64,000 bases of DNA from Microthyrium microscopicum (GCA_010405405.1 MU004240.1:512217-576216); one strand, 5' to 3'; positions 35,231 to 46,281 are shown, numbered from the stretch's first letter. Numbers and translations: made by a program. Notes: generated by a model from the sequence alone, not told the origin.

Positions 35231-36040
35231 ATGACCTCTACCGAACAACCACTGCACTCCCCACCCAGCGCAGGAAGCCCTCCTAAGCGGCCCAAGGGTG
35301 CGTCCCTTTTTATTCCATCCCATCAGCATCTAACAAGCCATAGGTATCTTAAAGAACCGCTCAACGTCGAACACGAATGCCTTCCCCCCAACCCCAGATC
35401 CCACCGATGCCGAACGCCAACTAGTCCTCGAAAACACTCTCCGTAACGCCGGCGACGCCGCCCGCCGACCCTCCTCCACCCGCGGCTCCACTTCACGTCG
35501 CGCATCGCACGCTTCTGATGGCGAAAATAGCCCACGCCTCAAATGGGACGAGGCGAACCTCTACCTCGCAGAGCAAGAGCGTGAAGCGGCGGGTGAACGG
35601 ATGAAGATTGACGAGCCGAAGACTCCATTCGCGAAACAATATGACCCGGATGTAGATGACGTGGAAGTTGATGCGGAGGGATTAGTTGTGGACGAGATGG
35701 ACGCAAAACAACTTAAAAAGCCGCGGGGAGGTAATAGGATGGAGGACATTCCGGCCTTTGAATTGGGGGAGCCGGAGGTGGATGTGGAGCAGCATGTGAG
35801 TACGCCGGAGAGTGAGAAGAGGGTTATGGTGGAAGAGGGAATGGGCGGTACGGAAGAGCCGACCGGACCAGCCGGTGAAGATGAGGTTGAAAAGCATCGG
35901 AAGTTTGAGGAGATGCGTAAGAAACATTATGAGATGAAGGATGTTAGGGGATTACTCGGGTAAGTTATTTCACGCGGAGTTGTTATGATGGTACTAATTA
36001 TTGCGATAGACACCCGGAGTTTGTTGATGAGGACGAGTAG
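35231..36040 (+). CDS. GLC8: Type 1 protein phosphatase inhibitor 2 / Glc8 homologue
   Basis: Exons 35,231-35,297, 35,344-35,959 and 36,010-36,040 give 237 aa in phase. It is an intrinsically disordered acidic regulator that binds PP1 (Glc7). Diagnostic elements are the PP1-binding KGILKNR near residue 22 (restored only by the first splice), LKWDEANLYLAEQEREA in the middle and HRKFEEMRKKHYEMKDVRGL near the C-terminus, the conserved helix that covers the PP1 active site in inhibitor-2. The last exon adds only HPEFVDEDE. The first ATG follows a CACAACA context. Neighbouring genes are unrelated. Confidence 0.9.
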
Positions 36041-36308
36041 TCGCATGTTTTCTTGATTTCGGCTCGCCTCAATGCACTTTACGGAAAGATTGATATGGCG
36101 CTCGCGCGCTATCTTTACAACATGTTGGTGTAGTAGGCGTCTTACTACGGGGCGGTATACCCTTTGCATGTCACTAGGCTTTTCAACTGTCAAAATATGA
36201 ACGGAGATCAGGACTGGTGTCGGAGTTGGATACCTCGAAGTATTAGCATAATAACGAATGAATCACAACTCGAATACATCCACGCCATCTTGTTCATTGA
36301 TCTAGCTA

Positions 36309-37805
36309 TCAACCCGACTCCTCAATCTTGTCCCCAGGTACGTCCACAGCTGTCTCCATAACAACATCCTGCTGTTCGACTGCCTCCGCCAACTCAGCAC
36401 CCAGACCACCACCTACCTCAGCGCCTGCCACTGCTACTCGATCCAAGTTCCCATAGCCCTTCCCATTCCTCTTCTTCTCTCCTGGCCCACTCCGATACTG
36501 ATATCCCCTTATTCTTGGTCCCGCGCCTGTCTTGGCCGGCAACTCAGCCTCATAAAGCTCGTTAAATGCAATGACATCCGCCTCCCAGGTGCCCGCTTTG
36601 ATACTGGCGCGGATGCCAGCAAAGAAGCGGTGCATTATAGCGTGGTTGTGTAATTGCAAAAATGTCCAACCGAGCATTTCTTTGGCGCTTAGTAAATGCT
36701 GCATATATGCGCGTGTGCATGTATCGCATGCGTGGCAGTCGCAGTTCGGTGAGAGGGGTTCTAGCGAGGTGTTGTGGATGGGCAGTGCGAGATCAATTGC
36801 TAATGGTTCTGGCGTGGTACTGTTGGATGACGGTGAGGGCGGTGGGAAGCTGAATGATAGCGCCAGTCCTGCATCGCTAGCCTCGCCGATGAAGGGGATG
36901 GTGAAGATGTCAATACCGGCGTTGATGTGTGATAGTATGGTGTGTGGAGAGGATGGTGGAAAGAGTGAGAAGCGTGGGAGGCTGGCTAGGGAGTCTGGAA
37001 TGCCGGGGAGGGCGATTGGATCATAGATTGCTAAACCCGATATATTACTGTGGTTGGTGAGATCAGAGAGGTAGAGTTGCTGTTGCTCGGGTGCGATGGG
37101 TAGGATAGGCGCGAAGATTGGTGGGAAGGGGGTGTCCGTTTCGGCATCGGTTTGGGCTCTGAGGGTGCGGTCAAGCCATGTGCTGCTTCGGTCAAGTATT
37201 TTCTCGGTGCGTTTAATGCTGCGTGTTGTGGTGTATACTACATCGGCCGGTGCGATGAAGATATCGGGCTGAAGAACGGTTGCGGCTTCTATATAGTCGT
37301 CCACTTTTTCATGGCGGAAGCCAACGGAAGTGTAGATGGTGAATGCCTCATTCGAGTTGGTCAGCGGCGCATCGACGGGTATCGGTCGTCGAAGGCCAAG
37401 TATGAGCAGCGTATCGTCGGGCTGGGTGGTGAATCGACGTAGCCGCGATAGATTTGGTAACGGAGGAATGTTATATATCGGTGGCGTCTGCTTCGGTGCT
37501 TTATCGAGGACTATTTGACATAGAATTAGTTGGGTTGTCGCATTGTGAAGAGATTTCATGACTGCCAACTTACAGTCCTCAATAGGTAGATATACACCAG
37601 GTATATGCGTGTGCTTTGCCTGAACGTCTGGCGCGATGTGTGGTATGATTCCTCGCGATGTGGTAGCCACAAAGCCTGGGGTCAATATCGCTTTTCGTTG
37701 AGGAACAGATAATCGACCTATTCTGGGTGTAGCACGCGCCGCTGCACTTAGGATGGTGAATGAAAGCATCTCGACAGGAAGCTCGGATAGACGAGATGTA
37801 TCCAT
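36309..37805 (-). CDS. QTRT2: Queuine tRNA-ribosyltransferase accessory subunit 2 (QTRT2)
   Basis: Exons on the minus strand 37,574-37,805 and 36,309-37,510, 477 aa. It would pair with a catalytic TGT subunit to put queuine into tRNA wobble position 34, likely at the mitochondrial surface or in the cytosol. Evidence: TIM-barrel family wording (TPGFVATTSRGIIPHIAPD, VGFRHEKVDDYIEAA, SHINAGIDIFTIPFIGEASD) and the zinc site CDCHACDTCTRAYMQHLL with a following HNHAIMHRFF. The 63-bp intron was chosen because its removal restores the family's IEDFLDKAPKQTPPIYN. It has good GTAAGT/TAG ends but is a multiple of three without a stop, so retention would give a 498-aa form. The C-terminal 60 residues are Gly/Glu-rich and not conserved. 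Confidence 0.85.
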   Translation of the reverse strand: MDTSRLSELPVEMLSFTILSAAARATPRIGRLSVPQRKAILTPGFVATTSRGIIPHIAPDVQAKHTHIPGVYLPIEDCKLAVMKSLHNATTQLILCQIVLDKAPKQTPPIYNIPPLPNLSRLRRFTTQPDDTLLILGLRRPIPVDAPLTNSNEAFTIYTSVGFRHEKVDDYIEAATVLQPDIFIAPADVVYTTTRSIKRTEKILDRSSTWLDRTLRAQTDAETDTPFPPIFAPILPIAPEQQQLYLSDLTNHSNISGLAIYDPIALPGIPDSLASLPRFSLFPPSSPHTILSHINAGIDIFTIPFIGEASDAGLALSFSFPPPSPSSNSTTPEPLAIDLALPIHNTSLEPLSPNCDCHACDTCTRAYMQHLLSAKEMLGWTFLQLHNHAIMHRFFAGIRASIKAGTWEADVIAFNELYEAELPAKTGAGPRIRGYQYRSGPGEKKRNGKGYGNLDRVAVAGAEVGGGLGAELAEAVEQQDVVMETAVDVPGDKIEESG

Positions 37806-38416
37806 GACTTATCGGCCACGAAGACATCAACTATGTGGTGCGTAAAATTTCGAAAAATCGCGAAGTTGAGATGGAGTTGAGTTGAAAAAGCACTATGGCT
37901 GCGGGCCGTCCCGTAGCTAGCGTCTGCTTCCGTGTTAGGAAGGTACCTCTGTATGTACACATGTCTTGACGGTGCAATGCCACAAACCTCCAGATAAAAG
38001 TTGGTTATCTGCAGAGGCATGGCCAGAAAGTGATCAGGAACTTTTCAAGAGGAAGTTCTCCGATATATGATCTAATTGTTAGGAACTAAATACCGGTAGC
38101 ACTTTCAATATACCTAACATGCGTTATCACCATTCAATGTGTAACTTGTAAGCAAAATAACAAGTACAATAGATTTTCAAATCGTCCCATATTCTGAATA
38201 ATCGAGGTAGAAAACTCATACTGATGTATGGGCCAGAACACCGTTCGTAGATGCAAACCCAGTCTATGAAAGGCAACATACTCTATGCAAATGGTCTACA
38301 AATGCTCCCAGGTTCAAAACAAGATGAATCGGATCCGGAAAAAAAAGCCAGAGATATCGTGTCAAGAAGCGCACCCAACTCGGGAACATATATAATTCTC
38401 ATCGGATTCTAAGTAG
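37806..38416. other. Intergenic, nothing recognised
   Basis: 610 bases between the QTRT2 start and the stop of the Hsp70-like gene. Expected to contain the QTRT2 promoter; no repeat or RNA gene seen. Confidence 0.5.
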
Positions 38417-39796
38417 CTACTTTCTTGCTCGTCTCATGAGCTCCGCAGCTCCTCTCGCTGGGGCATATATCACATCCCAATAGTCTAGCGGAGGATCTCC
38501 TAGAAAAGGCGCTCCCTCATGTATCGCATTTCTCAATGCTTCCAGGAAGAAACGCTCTAGAATTTTGTCTCCATGCATGATTACCAAAGTTGGCTTCACC
38601 TGTCAGTCGTTAGTTACACGTTTAGACCGTATCAAACGCTAAAAAGAGCGAGATAAAACTATAATATCCAGGCCAGCTCCACACGCTAAATCGGCGGTTT
38701 CTGACCTCATGATATCGCATCGCACTTCTTGGCTACCATCGAGTACGATGGAAGCCAGGTGATGCGGAAAAGGCTATCAAGGTTTCGACTAATCTCAAGG
38801 ACACAGGTCGCAAACAGGAAAATCTTACATCGTCTTTTCCTCTTTGCTCAACGACCCTTTTCATCTCAGCTTCCACGTCTTTCCAAAACTGGCGGGATTC
38901 TGGCGCGTCATTGCTCGGATCGGCCGGTCTCGCATCAAACCCGAGATCGAAGTTTTCGAAATGTTTGTCTTCCTCGCCGTCTTGCGCAGAGCGTTTTCGA
39001 GTCAAGGATGTAGTCAAGGCGTTTCCAGAATAATGCACTGTATATACATCATATTCTTCCATCTCTTGTTCTTCACGACGACACTGCTCCTCCCAGTCCC
39101 AACTTTTGCACAGGCCATGACCATATCCAGCAAAAACTGCTTGGGTTTCATAGACAATAGGATTTTTTCGATCTGGCCAGGGAAAATATGCTATGTTGGC
39201 TTGTGAACACGCCTCTATCAGATGGTCTTCGGTCAATCCTTTCAAGTGAGGAGCAATGACTGCGATTTCTGTCGGTCGGAACCCAAGGTATGTTTCAACT
39301 TGCAACAAAAGCAAGCTAATCATCTTTGCAAACGGTGCAATATCTAGGCTTTTTGGTGAAATATTGGCCCGAATCTGATTTGATAATGTTTTCTGCCCAA
39401 CGCTTAGCTTTGTTAGTAATCATATGGCAGGCATTGGAGATTAGACTTTTACTGTGTATAAGGTGCTGGTTGAATTGACAACTGAGCCATTGCTTCTTTA
39501 TATTCTGCTGGTGCTTCTGCTCCCGTAAACCAATGGTCCTCTTCATTTGGGTAAGTCACCCAGATTGCACTTGTTAGGTTTTAGTTTGATTGTCAGAATG
39601 ACTTGGAACTCGCATACCCATAAGAAGTGGACAAGTCGACTGCAACATGGACCTTTTCGTAGACAAAGCTGCTCCTCTCTGATCGAGGATCCGGAACATT
39701 CTTAAGCGCGGCACCTTCCACGCCTGTTACTATCTGAAGTGCTACCCAGCTCGTGCTCATAAGCCGAGACACAACAAATGCCCAGCTGAACCGCAT
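38417..39796 (-). CDS. Secreted or ER Hsp70/actin-fold ATPase-like protein (fungal family, uncharacterised)
   Basis: Exons on the minus strand are 39,618-39,796, 39,453-39,569, 38,829-39,402 and 38,417-38,599, joining in phase to 350 aa. It begins with a probable signal peptide (WAFVVSRLMSTSWVALQIV), followed by VHVAVDLSTSYGAIWVTYP, which looks like the phosphate-1 loop of the actin/Hsp70 fold (DLGT-like). Later parts (YLGFRPTEIAVIAPHLKG, FAGYGHGLC, SGNALTTSLT, FENFDLGFDARP, then GDKILERFFLEALR and APARGAAELMRRARK) follow a family of hypothetical fungal Hsp70-like proteins. Seen in pieces it would be annotated as two or three tiny genes; phase and family order argue for one. The third intron (229 bp) carries the palindromic motif. 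It lacks an Hsp70 substrate-binding domain, so chaperone activity is not implied. Acceptor choice in intron 2 (AAG) is a prediction. Confidence 0.65.
38600..38828 (-). repeat. Long motif-bearing intron of the Hsp70-like gene (introner-like)
   Basis: 229-bp intron with donor GTAAGATTTTCC and 3' end AACTAACGACTGACAG. On the plus strand it contains GGCTACCATCGAGTACGATG (38,731-38,750), close to the GTAGCCATCGAGTACGAAG of the intron at 60,972-61,191. Donor and motif spacing resemble the other long introns. Confidence 0.6.
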
Positions 39797-40300
39797 GAGG
39801 GCCGACTTAAGCAGTTGAGAAACAGGTAGATGTCAATCACTAGAAGAAATCTACAACCCAGATAGAAAGAAAGTCTAGAAGCCGAGTAAATTTCTAAACC
39901 AAAGCGATGATAAATAGCATATATTGTATTTAGGAATACAAAATTAAAAGTTATTTTCGGTTCCAAATCAAATTGAAGATGCAACTGAAAATGAATCAGA
40001 AAATATCTCTTCCAGGATTAGGTTTGATAATTGCGGCACAGTAACAAAGTACCCAGGTACCCAAGGGCCTCCTGAATCCTACAAAGGCAAGGATATATTC
40101 TTGAATCAAAACCAGGATCTCAAGTTTTCAACCCGTAGGGTTAAAATCAGGCGGACTCCCAGCACATACGATGTCTACCATCGCAGTCCATGAATGGAAC
40201 ACGTCCAATTTCCAGCGTTTTCTGTTAAACCGGAAACTCACAATTATTTTGGCAACGTGATAAAACTTGAAGAAGAATCGATCTCAATAGGGATTTACTA
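39797..40300. other. Intergenic, nothing recognised
   Basis: 504 bases between two minus-strand genes. A local palindrome-like GTACCCAGGTACCC occurs near 40,049-40,062. Expected to hold the promoter of the Hsp70-like gene and the LPMO 3' end. Confidence 0.45.
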
Positions 40301-41623
40301 CTACACCATTATCCTTCTCCTTGGATTGTTCTCATTGCCATACAGCTTCGGAGGTGGCTTTTGTCCTCTCATCAGTGCTCCTGGTGTCTCAGTGTACATA
40401 GGACTCTCCTTTGGCTGTGCATACCCAATGAATGGGCCTGGGTTGTCTGGGTTGATTGTCGAACACTTCACTGTTGATGGATCTGCACCCTCCTCCCAGA
40501 AACAGCCACCAAGGCCTTTCATGCCCTTCTTAAGATCACTGGCAACGGCATGCTTGATAGCTTGTCCTTTCTCTTCTTTGAAGCGGGCATAGGCTTCACC
40601 ACGCTCGCCACTTAGAGCACCAGTGTTTGCTACAACAGGGACTGGACCTTGAGGCGGGTTATGTTCACCCTTGTACACTGCTGGACCCGGTGGAACCTAT
40701 TAAGATAGTCAGTGATTGTCATCAACGCGAGGGGGAGACTTGCGTATCGCTTTGGTCCGTAATGGACGTTGACGAGAAGGCCGGGATCGCGCCATCCGTA
40801 TGCTCCGGGGAACTTCTCACCAGGAGGGGAATCGGTTCCCGAGCCGGTCACTTGTACCTCTGTAGGATAACGCGTCAGCTATTATTCTTATTTATACTTT
40901 TGATGTTAATGACTTTACTCACTAACGCAGTTTGGATATGGCTGAGCTCCAATTTGTCCTTGAACAGTCTTCTCTTGCCATGCAAAGTGCAAGCCAATTA
41001 TTTCATGTCGTACAACATAAGTTCCGGGTTTGATATTGCTTGGAATGGTTACAGTTCTAGTGTTGTTATTGTCAATGAGATTGTGAGTACCCCGTCGGTC
41101 GGTTTTGGCATCATAGGTATCTTGGTCAATCTTGAAAAACTCGACCTGATTCACAGATATGTTTTCTGATGGCATGAATCCCATGTACTGCGGATGATAA
41201 GCCACATGCCGTGATTTTGCTACCTGAATACGAAACTCACTGTCAAGACTGGACCTTTATGACTTGCGAACCACTCTGTCCATTCAAAGGTGATGTTTGA
41301 ACCCGCACGTGCCGGAGCTGTCAAGGCTGGAGAGACAAGAGGATTGAATCGACATGCAATGTCAGGCGAGTTGACATTATCAACTGGAGCAGTGCCATTG
41401 ACGCGGGACTTTGAGTATCCCCACATGATGCGTTGGACGCCACCTGGGAAGTCATGGTCTACGCGGGTATCGAAAGCAGGATACCTGAGAAGGTCATTAG
41501 CACCAAAAATTCTATTAATCGTATAATTTGAGAAACCTACGTAGTGCCATCAACAGTTATTTTTTCAAGAAGGCCATGGCCAGCAGCGAGGGCTGCCGAT
41601 CCCAAAATTAGAAAGGAGTGCAT
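40301..41623 (-). CDS. AA9 lytic polysaccharide monooxygenase (copper-dependent)
   Basis: Exons on the minus strand are 41,541-41,623, 41,241-41,484, 40,923-41,187, 40,744-40,859 and 40,301-40,696, giving 367 aa. It is a secreted copper enzyme that oxidatively cleaves cellulose-type polysaccharides. The signal peptide ends so that the mature chain begins with His16-Gly ([17 protein letters not shown]), the required N-terminal copper ligand. The second copper His is His103 in [14 protein letters not shown]9-typical [29 protein letters not shown] and [17 protein letters not shown] are present. The last intron is GC-AG (GCAAGT donor). A C-terminal extension of about 90 residues (after [13 protein letters not shown]) has no visible CBM1 and is Pro/Lys-rich. 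Suggests a plant-biomass-using lifestyle. Confidence 0.9.
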
Positions 41624-42531
41624 ATTTGTCTCTCCTCTCTCAACGAATTTGTTAGATCAAGTCGAATGCTTCTAGGAAAAAGGCAACGAAGCTTTCCATT
41701 TAAGAGGTAGGGCACTCGTATACCGAGGTCGTCCAATGCGGGTTGTGATTGAGATTGGTGTACTACTACCTTATATCCATGGCTAAAGCAAGGTGAGTTT
41801 ATGGCATTACTTTATGATCGATCGGTCTCAACTTGTTGAAATCGCCGAATGTACAGAGCAATTCGTTGAAGAAAACAGAAGTAAGTGGGGATGCTGAATA
41901 GTAGTTAATATAATAGTTAAGCACTCACTTCGAAATAGGTACCTTTATGCTGATACTCGTCTGGAGTAGAGTGTGAGATAAATTGGGAAGCACGTACTAA
42001 AATGGTCTGTCAGCTTCCGTCTCCCATATACTTGGACAATAAATGGTAGTGAATAGCCCTTTTAGGCCGCTGATCTTATCAGCTTTCTGCACCTTTTTGC
42101 CAAGATCCATACACCAAAGATATCTACAAAAATAAATGGCGCGCTCCCATCGATTGCGGTACCCACCATCGCGCCTTACTCAAGAGTGTACACTGTAATT
42201 GCCGTCGTATTCGGTATCCTTGATGTTGGCACGCCGCGTATTTGGTCCATTGGTTAACATCGGTTGATTCATTTCTCATCCCCTTCATCTCGCTTCGCAT
42301 CCTGACTACAATGCACAAAGTGACTGGCAAACAGCAATCAGCTTCGCTGGCTACCATCGGCTGCTCTATTTTTCATTAAACTCTTTACCACCTCTGCATA
42401 CCTTATAACGGAAATTCTCGATCAATGGGAAATATGGCGTACGCTTCCTGATAATGGGCAATATCGATATCGTAGTTGGTGGGAGAACAGCGTTTATTGG
42501 TCTACTGGTAGCGGGCCACTATTGACACCGG
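41624..42531. other. Intergenic with palindromic motif copies
   Basis: 908 bases upstream of the LPMO. Motif copies GCGCTCCCATCGATTGCGG with CACCATCGCGCC (42,140-42,174) and GCTTCGCTGGCTACCATCGG (42,341-42,360). A reading frame that overlaps them (42,124-42,357 minus) is not credible. Confidence 0.5.
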
Positions 42532-43074
42532 TTATAGTTCGTTCCTGCTCCATCCTCCAAGCTCAAAAACGCGGCCTGCCTCCTTCAATGCCGATTGATC
42601 GGGCATGCCTATATCACAATCCGCGTCAGATACAGCGCTGCAGTATTTGGAAATGGCCATGACTTACACAAGAGGCATCTTTCCTCACAGTTAGATTCGC
42701 CCTTCTTTCCGCCTCTGCAGGAGCAAGTGATCTTGTTTCCAGCAGCAGTGCATGTTGCTGTCTGCTCCGTAGCCTCGCAGAACTCTTTGCAGTCAGATTC
42801 ATCTTCCTTATCACAGGCGGATCTAGGAGAGAACGATAGAGCTGTTTTACTGATTAGAAGCATGTTCCTTAAGCCTGATCGTGTTTCTTACGCCTCATGT
42901 TGCGAGCCGATGCATCGTGTTCAATTGCGATGGACATCTCTCCAGGAGCTGCGGATATGTGAGTGATCGGTTGCCAACCATCTTCCCTCGTCTCTTACCG
43001 TTACGCTCGAGAGTCATGGCTGATGTCAAGGCGAACAACGCCGGAAGGGCAACGGCTAGCTTGAGGAGCATCAT
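42532..43074 (-). CDS. Small secreted cysteine-rich protein
   Basis: Exons on the minus strand are 42,999-43,074, 42,892-42,948, 42,668-42,841 and 42,532-42,608, with introns of 50, 50 and 59 bp, giving 127 aa. The signal peptide is MMLLKLAVALPALFALTSA. The middle exon is packed with cysteines (ACDKEDESDCKEFCEATEQ, TATCTAAGNKITCSCRGGK, SNCEERCLLC; ten Cys in about 55 residues) among charged residues, as in disulphide-rich effector, antimicrobial or toxin-like fungal secreted proteins. The short final exon adds MPDQSALKEAG... without Cys. I recognise no named family. The splice set was chosen because it keeps the Cys block in frame. Divergent from the HET gene about 1 kb away. Confidence 0.65.
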
Positions 43075-44112
43075 ATTGTGAGATCTGTGTATGGGTAGGA
43101 GTTGTTGTTTTGTAGATTCTGATTGTCGCCTCGCTGTCGTGTCTGCATAGAGTCTTTAAAGATCAGAGGTGACGTCCTTGACTATCGGACATGAGACGCG
43201 GGGGCACGTGAGCTGATCCTTTAGCGTGAGAAAGGCAATAAGGCACGTTGATTGGTGCAGCATCACGTGTGCACCCATGCATGTTTCAACTCAGTTCAGT
43301 TTCAAGTCTGCCAAGAACAACAATAACATCACCTTCTACTATTCACAATTACGCTTTCATTCTTCGGGGGTCTACCTATATACCTTTGTCCATATCTTCT
43401 CGGAATTGGAATAGCACTCCACGCTGTGAGGCTATGACACGTAGAACATCTGGCGTCGCGGCTTCGCTTGCTGCATGAAACAACATCAAATCCTCATTGA
43501 AACATACCGTCACCCAAGAACTTTTCTTGGATCTGATCTCGAGTCACTTAAGGATGCAGTGTGCATCTGACGAAGTTCTACAAATTTACAGCGTAGGGCC
43601 TATTTTGAAATAAGCTAATGTGGAACACTACAATATTGAAAATCTGACGACTTGCAAGCTCTTGAGGTTTACAATCGAGTTTTATGACAACCATCAAGTG
43701 CGAAGAGAGCCATCAAATGCGAAGGAAATGTTCATCCAGTGAGTAGACCTTAAGGTACATGAAGGCTCTTGATAGTGACCGGCCAGGGCGGCCACTTGAG
43801 CAAAACTAAAAGTAAGACAACAGCCACCCTGGATGCTATAGGCCGTCATTTGTGTTAGCAGCCTGAATTCAACTTGATTTAAGCCTAAGTACATCTGATC
43901 GTGCCTCATTTTTGGTCTTGATCTGCATGACATCAAAGTGCTTGAACAGGCAACCATTTGTATCAACTTCATTCACAACTCCATTGCATCCCTCTCCTTA
44001 TTGGACTCATATCATCGCACAAGTAATTCACTTCCACCGATAATAAGGTATGGACCAAAAGTAGCCCATACAATTGCCTGGAACAGATACGGGAGTGAAA
44101 ATTCACTAAGCC
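43075..44112. other. Intergenic between divergent genes, with one motif copy
   Basis: Just over 1 kb between the Cys-rich protein and the HET gene. It carries ACCATCAAGTGCGAAGAGAG and CCATCAAATGCGAAGG (43,690-43,725), a diverged copy of the palindrome family. No gene is recognised. Confidence 0.5.
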
Positions 44113-46281
44113 ATGGAATCAAACGATTGCACTATCTGTCAACAGATCTGGCTTCGATTTACCGACCCCACTTCTACACATGAAGTAAACTTTGGGTCTT
44201 TCGCAGAAGCAAGTTCAACAACCTGCCTTGATCATGGTCCCCTTACTCGAGAATTCATCGCCTATTGTCAGCCTTCAAGCCATTCCCGTATCCAAGCATC
44301 TACAGATATAGGCATCCGAAAAGGTTACCCAGGACATAGCGTAACCTTATACCAATCAATCTCGAAAGCAGGCTTGTACTGGGGTCTGTCTCTTGTGAAC
44401 CGAGACAGTGACGCTCAACACCACTCCATACAACCAGGAACGGGGCGAATCCTAGACCCGGATTTTGTTGATCTCGATATCGTGAATACGTGGAAGAAGG
44501 ACTGTCTCAGAACTCACGGTGCCAAATGTGTGAATCCAATGAAAATATGGAAGACCCAGCCAGCATGGCTGGTAGATGTTGAGAAGAAGTGCATTGTTCC
44601 TGGCGCTGATTGTGGGCCGTTTGTTGCACTGAGTTATAGAAGCGGAAAAGATCATGAGCTTGCGTTAGACTCATCAGTCATGGCAGAGCTACTGGCCCCT
44701 GCTGCTATAGACAACACAGATCTTGGTCCATATATCAGTCCTATCATCCGCCGGGCGATCTTGTTGACGGCTGCACTTGGAGAACGTTACCTTTGGGTGG
44801 ACGCGCTATGTATAGTCCACGGCGATTTTGCGTCGACAACAGAGCAAATCAACCTCATGGGCGCCATATATGCGAATGCCAATCTCACAATCATAGCTGC
44901 GGATGGGGATTCTCAAACTGGGCTTGCGGGTCTTGAGATCTCGTCTTCACGTGCACTCGAACAACGCATCATTCCATTTGGGGAGGAAACTATCACAGTT
45001 CGGAATACAAACATATTTTCGCTGGGGCAGGGTACACCATACTACGAACGTGCCTGGACATACCAAGAATACAAGCTGTCCCCACGAAAACTAATCTTCA
45101 ACAAGAAAGAAGCACATTGGGAATGTCAATGCAGCGTCTTCCACGAAGAACTTATCGCCGGGACTGAAGTAGACAAATACATTGACCCTCGACTTTCAGT
45201 AATACTTGCAGGGTTTCCAGATATAGAGTCTCTAGACCACATTATAACAAATTATAATGACCGTAACTTGACCTATGACGAGGATGTTGTGGCTGGAATA
45301 TCGGGTTTATTGTCTGTAGCCAGCAGATCATTCGAAGGAGGATTCCTGTACGGAATCGCGGAGTGCATGTTTGAACGGGGCTTGTGCTGGAAGCCATACT
45401 GGAATCACACGAACCTGAGACGGAGAATTGCATCAAACCGATATGATGATAGTCAACTTCCTTCAGCTCCCGTTATACCGTCTTGGTCTTGGGTAGCATA
45501 CCAAGGACTAGTACGATTCGGATGTGAAGCTGTGAGGATCAACGACAGGAAGAGTTGGACATCAGAAACAATACCGATTACCGAGTGGTACACCAGTGAT
45601 TCTTTGAAGAGCTCTTCACGGCGAAAGATTGAAACGACTTGGTTCAACAATGTGTCTTCATTCAAAGATCCTACTACACCTCTGCCAAAAGGCTGGACTC
45701 GCCACGACAGTTCAGATGAGGAGCCGCCAAAACAACCACGATTATGGCCTGATGGATGCCACGACCAAGTTTTTCGACACCAAAACATGCCTGATGACGA
45801 TTGTCCACTCTGGTATTACCCTTTTCCAGTATCAGATATTGACGAGTCGACCCCGCCGCGTTTGACAGAGCAAACGGCATATCTATTCGCTAAAACGAAG
45901 AAAGCCTGTGTATGGGCTTGCCGTCCAGATCATCATAGCAAGAAGGATAATCTTATCGATATCTATGGAGAATCGGGGGATAAGATCGGTACTCTGCATC
46001 TGCAAAACGAGGAGCAATTGCAACAATTTACATCCACAGACGGCACTGAAAACCCAAGAGTTTCTATCGAGGTTGTTGCAATTTCCATTACTCGTCGTTA
46101 TTTGCTAACGTGGGACGACGATCTTCGTCAGTTTCGGCATCCTCAGAATACTAAAGAAATGTATGATGTGCTTTGGGTGACATGGAATGACGGAGTCGCG
46201 TATCGACAAGCGTGCGGAACAGTCCAGAAAAAGGAGTGGGAGATATTGGACTTGGAGATCATGAATTTGATACTGGGCTAA
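44113..46281 (+). CDS. HET-domain (heterokaryon incompatibility) protein
   Basis: 722 aa, single exon. HET signature blocks appear in order: FVALSYRSGKDHELALD near residue 168, ILLTAALGERYLWVDALCIV near 218-237, INLMGAIYANANLTIIAADG near 246-265 and ERAWTYQEYKLSPRKLIF near 311-328. HET proteins mediate allorecognition and cell death between unlike fungal individuals, usually with partner proteins; no partner domain (NACHT, ankyrin, prion motif) is visible in the C-terminal 390 residues. The N-terminus has a CTICQQIW start, as in many HET proteins. The usual second-block consensus WIDALCI appears as WVDALCI, an ordinary variant. Confidence 0.92.
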   Translation: MESNDCTICQQIWLRFTDPTSTHEVNFGSFAEASSTTCLDHGPLTREFIAYCQPSSHSRIQASTDIGIRKGYPGHSVTLYQSISKAGLYWGLSLVNRDSDAQHHSIQPGTGRILDPDFVDLDIVNTWKKDCLRTHGAKCVNPMKIWKTQPAWLVDVEKKCIVPGADCGPFVALSYRSGKDHELALDSSVMAELLAPAAIDNTDLGPYISPIIRRAILLTAALGERYLWVDALCIVHGDFASTTEQINLMGAIYANANLTIIAADGDSQTGLAGLEISSSRALEQRIIPFGEETITVRNTNIFSLGQGTPYYERAWTYQEYKLSPRKLIFNKKEAHWECQCSVFHEELIAGTEVDKYIDPRLSVILAGFPDIESLDHIITNYNDRNLTYDEDVVAGISGLLSVASRSFEGGFLYGIAECMFERGLCWKPYWNHTNLRRRIASNRYDDSQLPSAPVIPSWSWVAYQGLVRFGCEAVRINDRKSWTSETIPITEWYTSDSLKSSSRRKIETTWFNNVSSFKDPTTPLPKGWTRHDSSDEEPPKQPRLWPDGCHDQVFRHQNMPDDDCPLWYYPFPVSDIDESTPPRLTEQTAYLFAKTKKACVWACRPDHHSKKDNLIDIYGESGDKIGTLHLQNEEQLQQFTSTDGTENPRVSIEVVAISITRRYLLTWDDDLRQFRHPQNTKEMYDVLWVTWNDGVAYRQACGTVQKKEWEILDLEIMNLILG

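Noticed and set aside
39449-39796. Separate 99-aa small secreted protein made of the first two exons of the Hsp70-like gene
   Set aside because: A GT donor just before its stop joins in phase to the following exon and the family order of motifs continues, so a single gene is preferred.
42124-42357. 77-aa minus-strand Cys-containing reading frame
   Set aside because: It consists largely of motif copies and lacks a signal peptide; the real Cys-rich gene lies just to the right.
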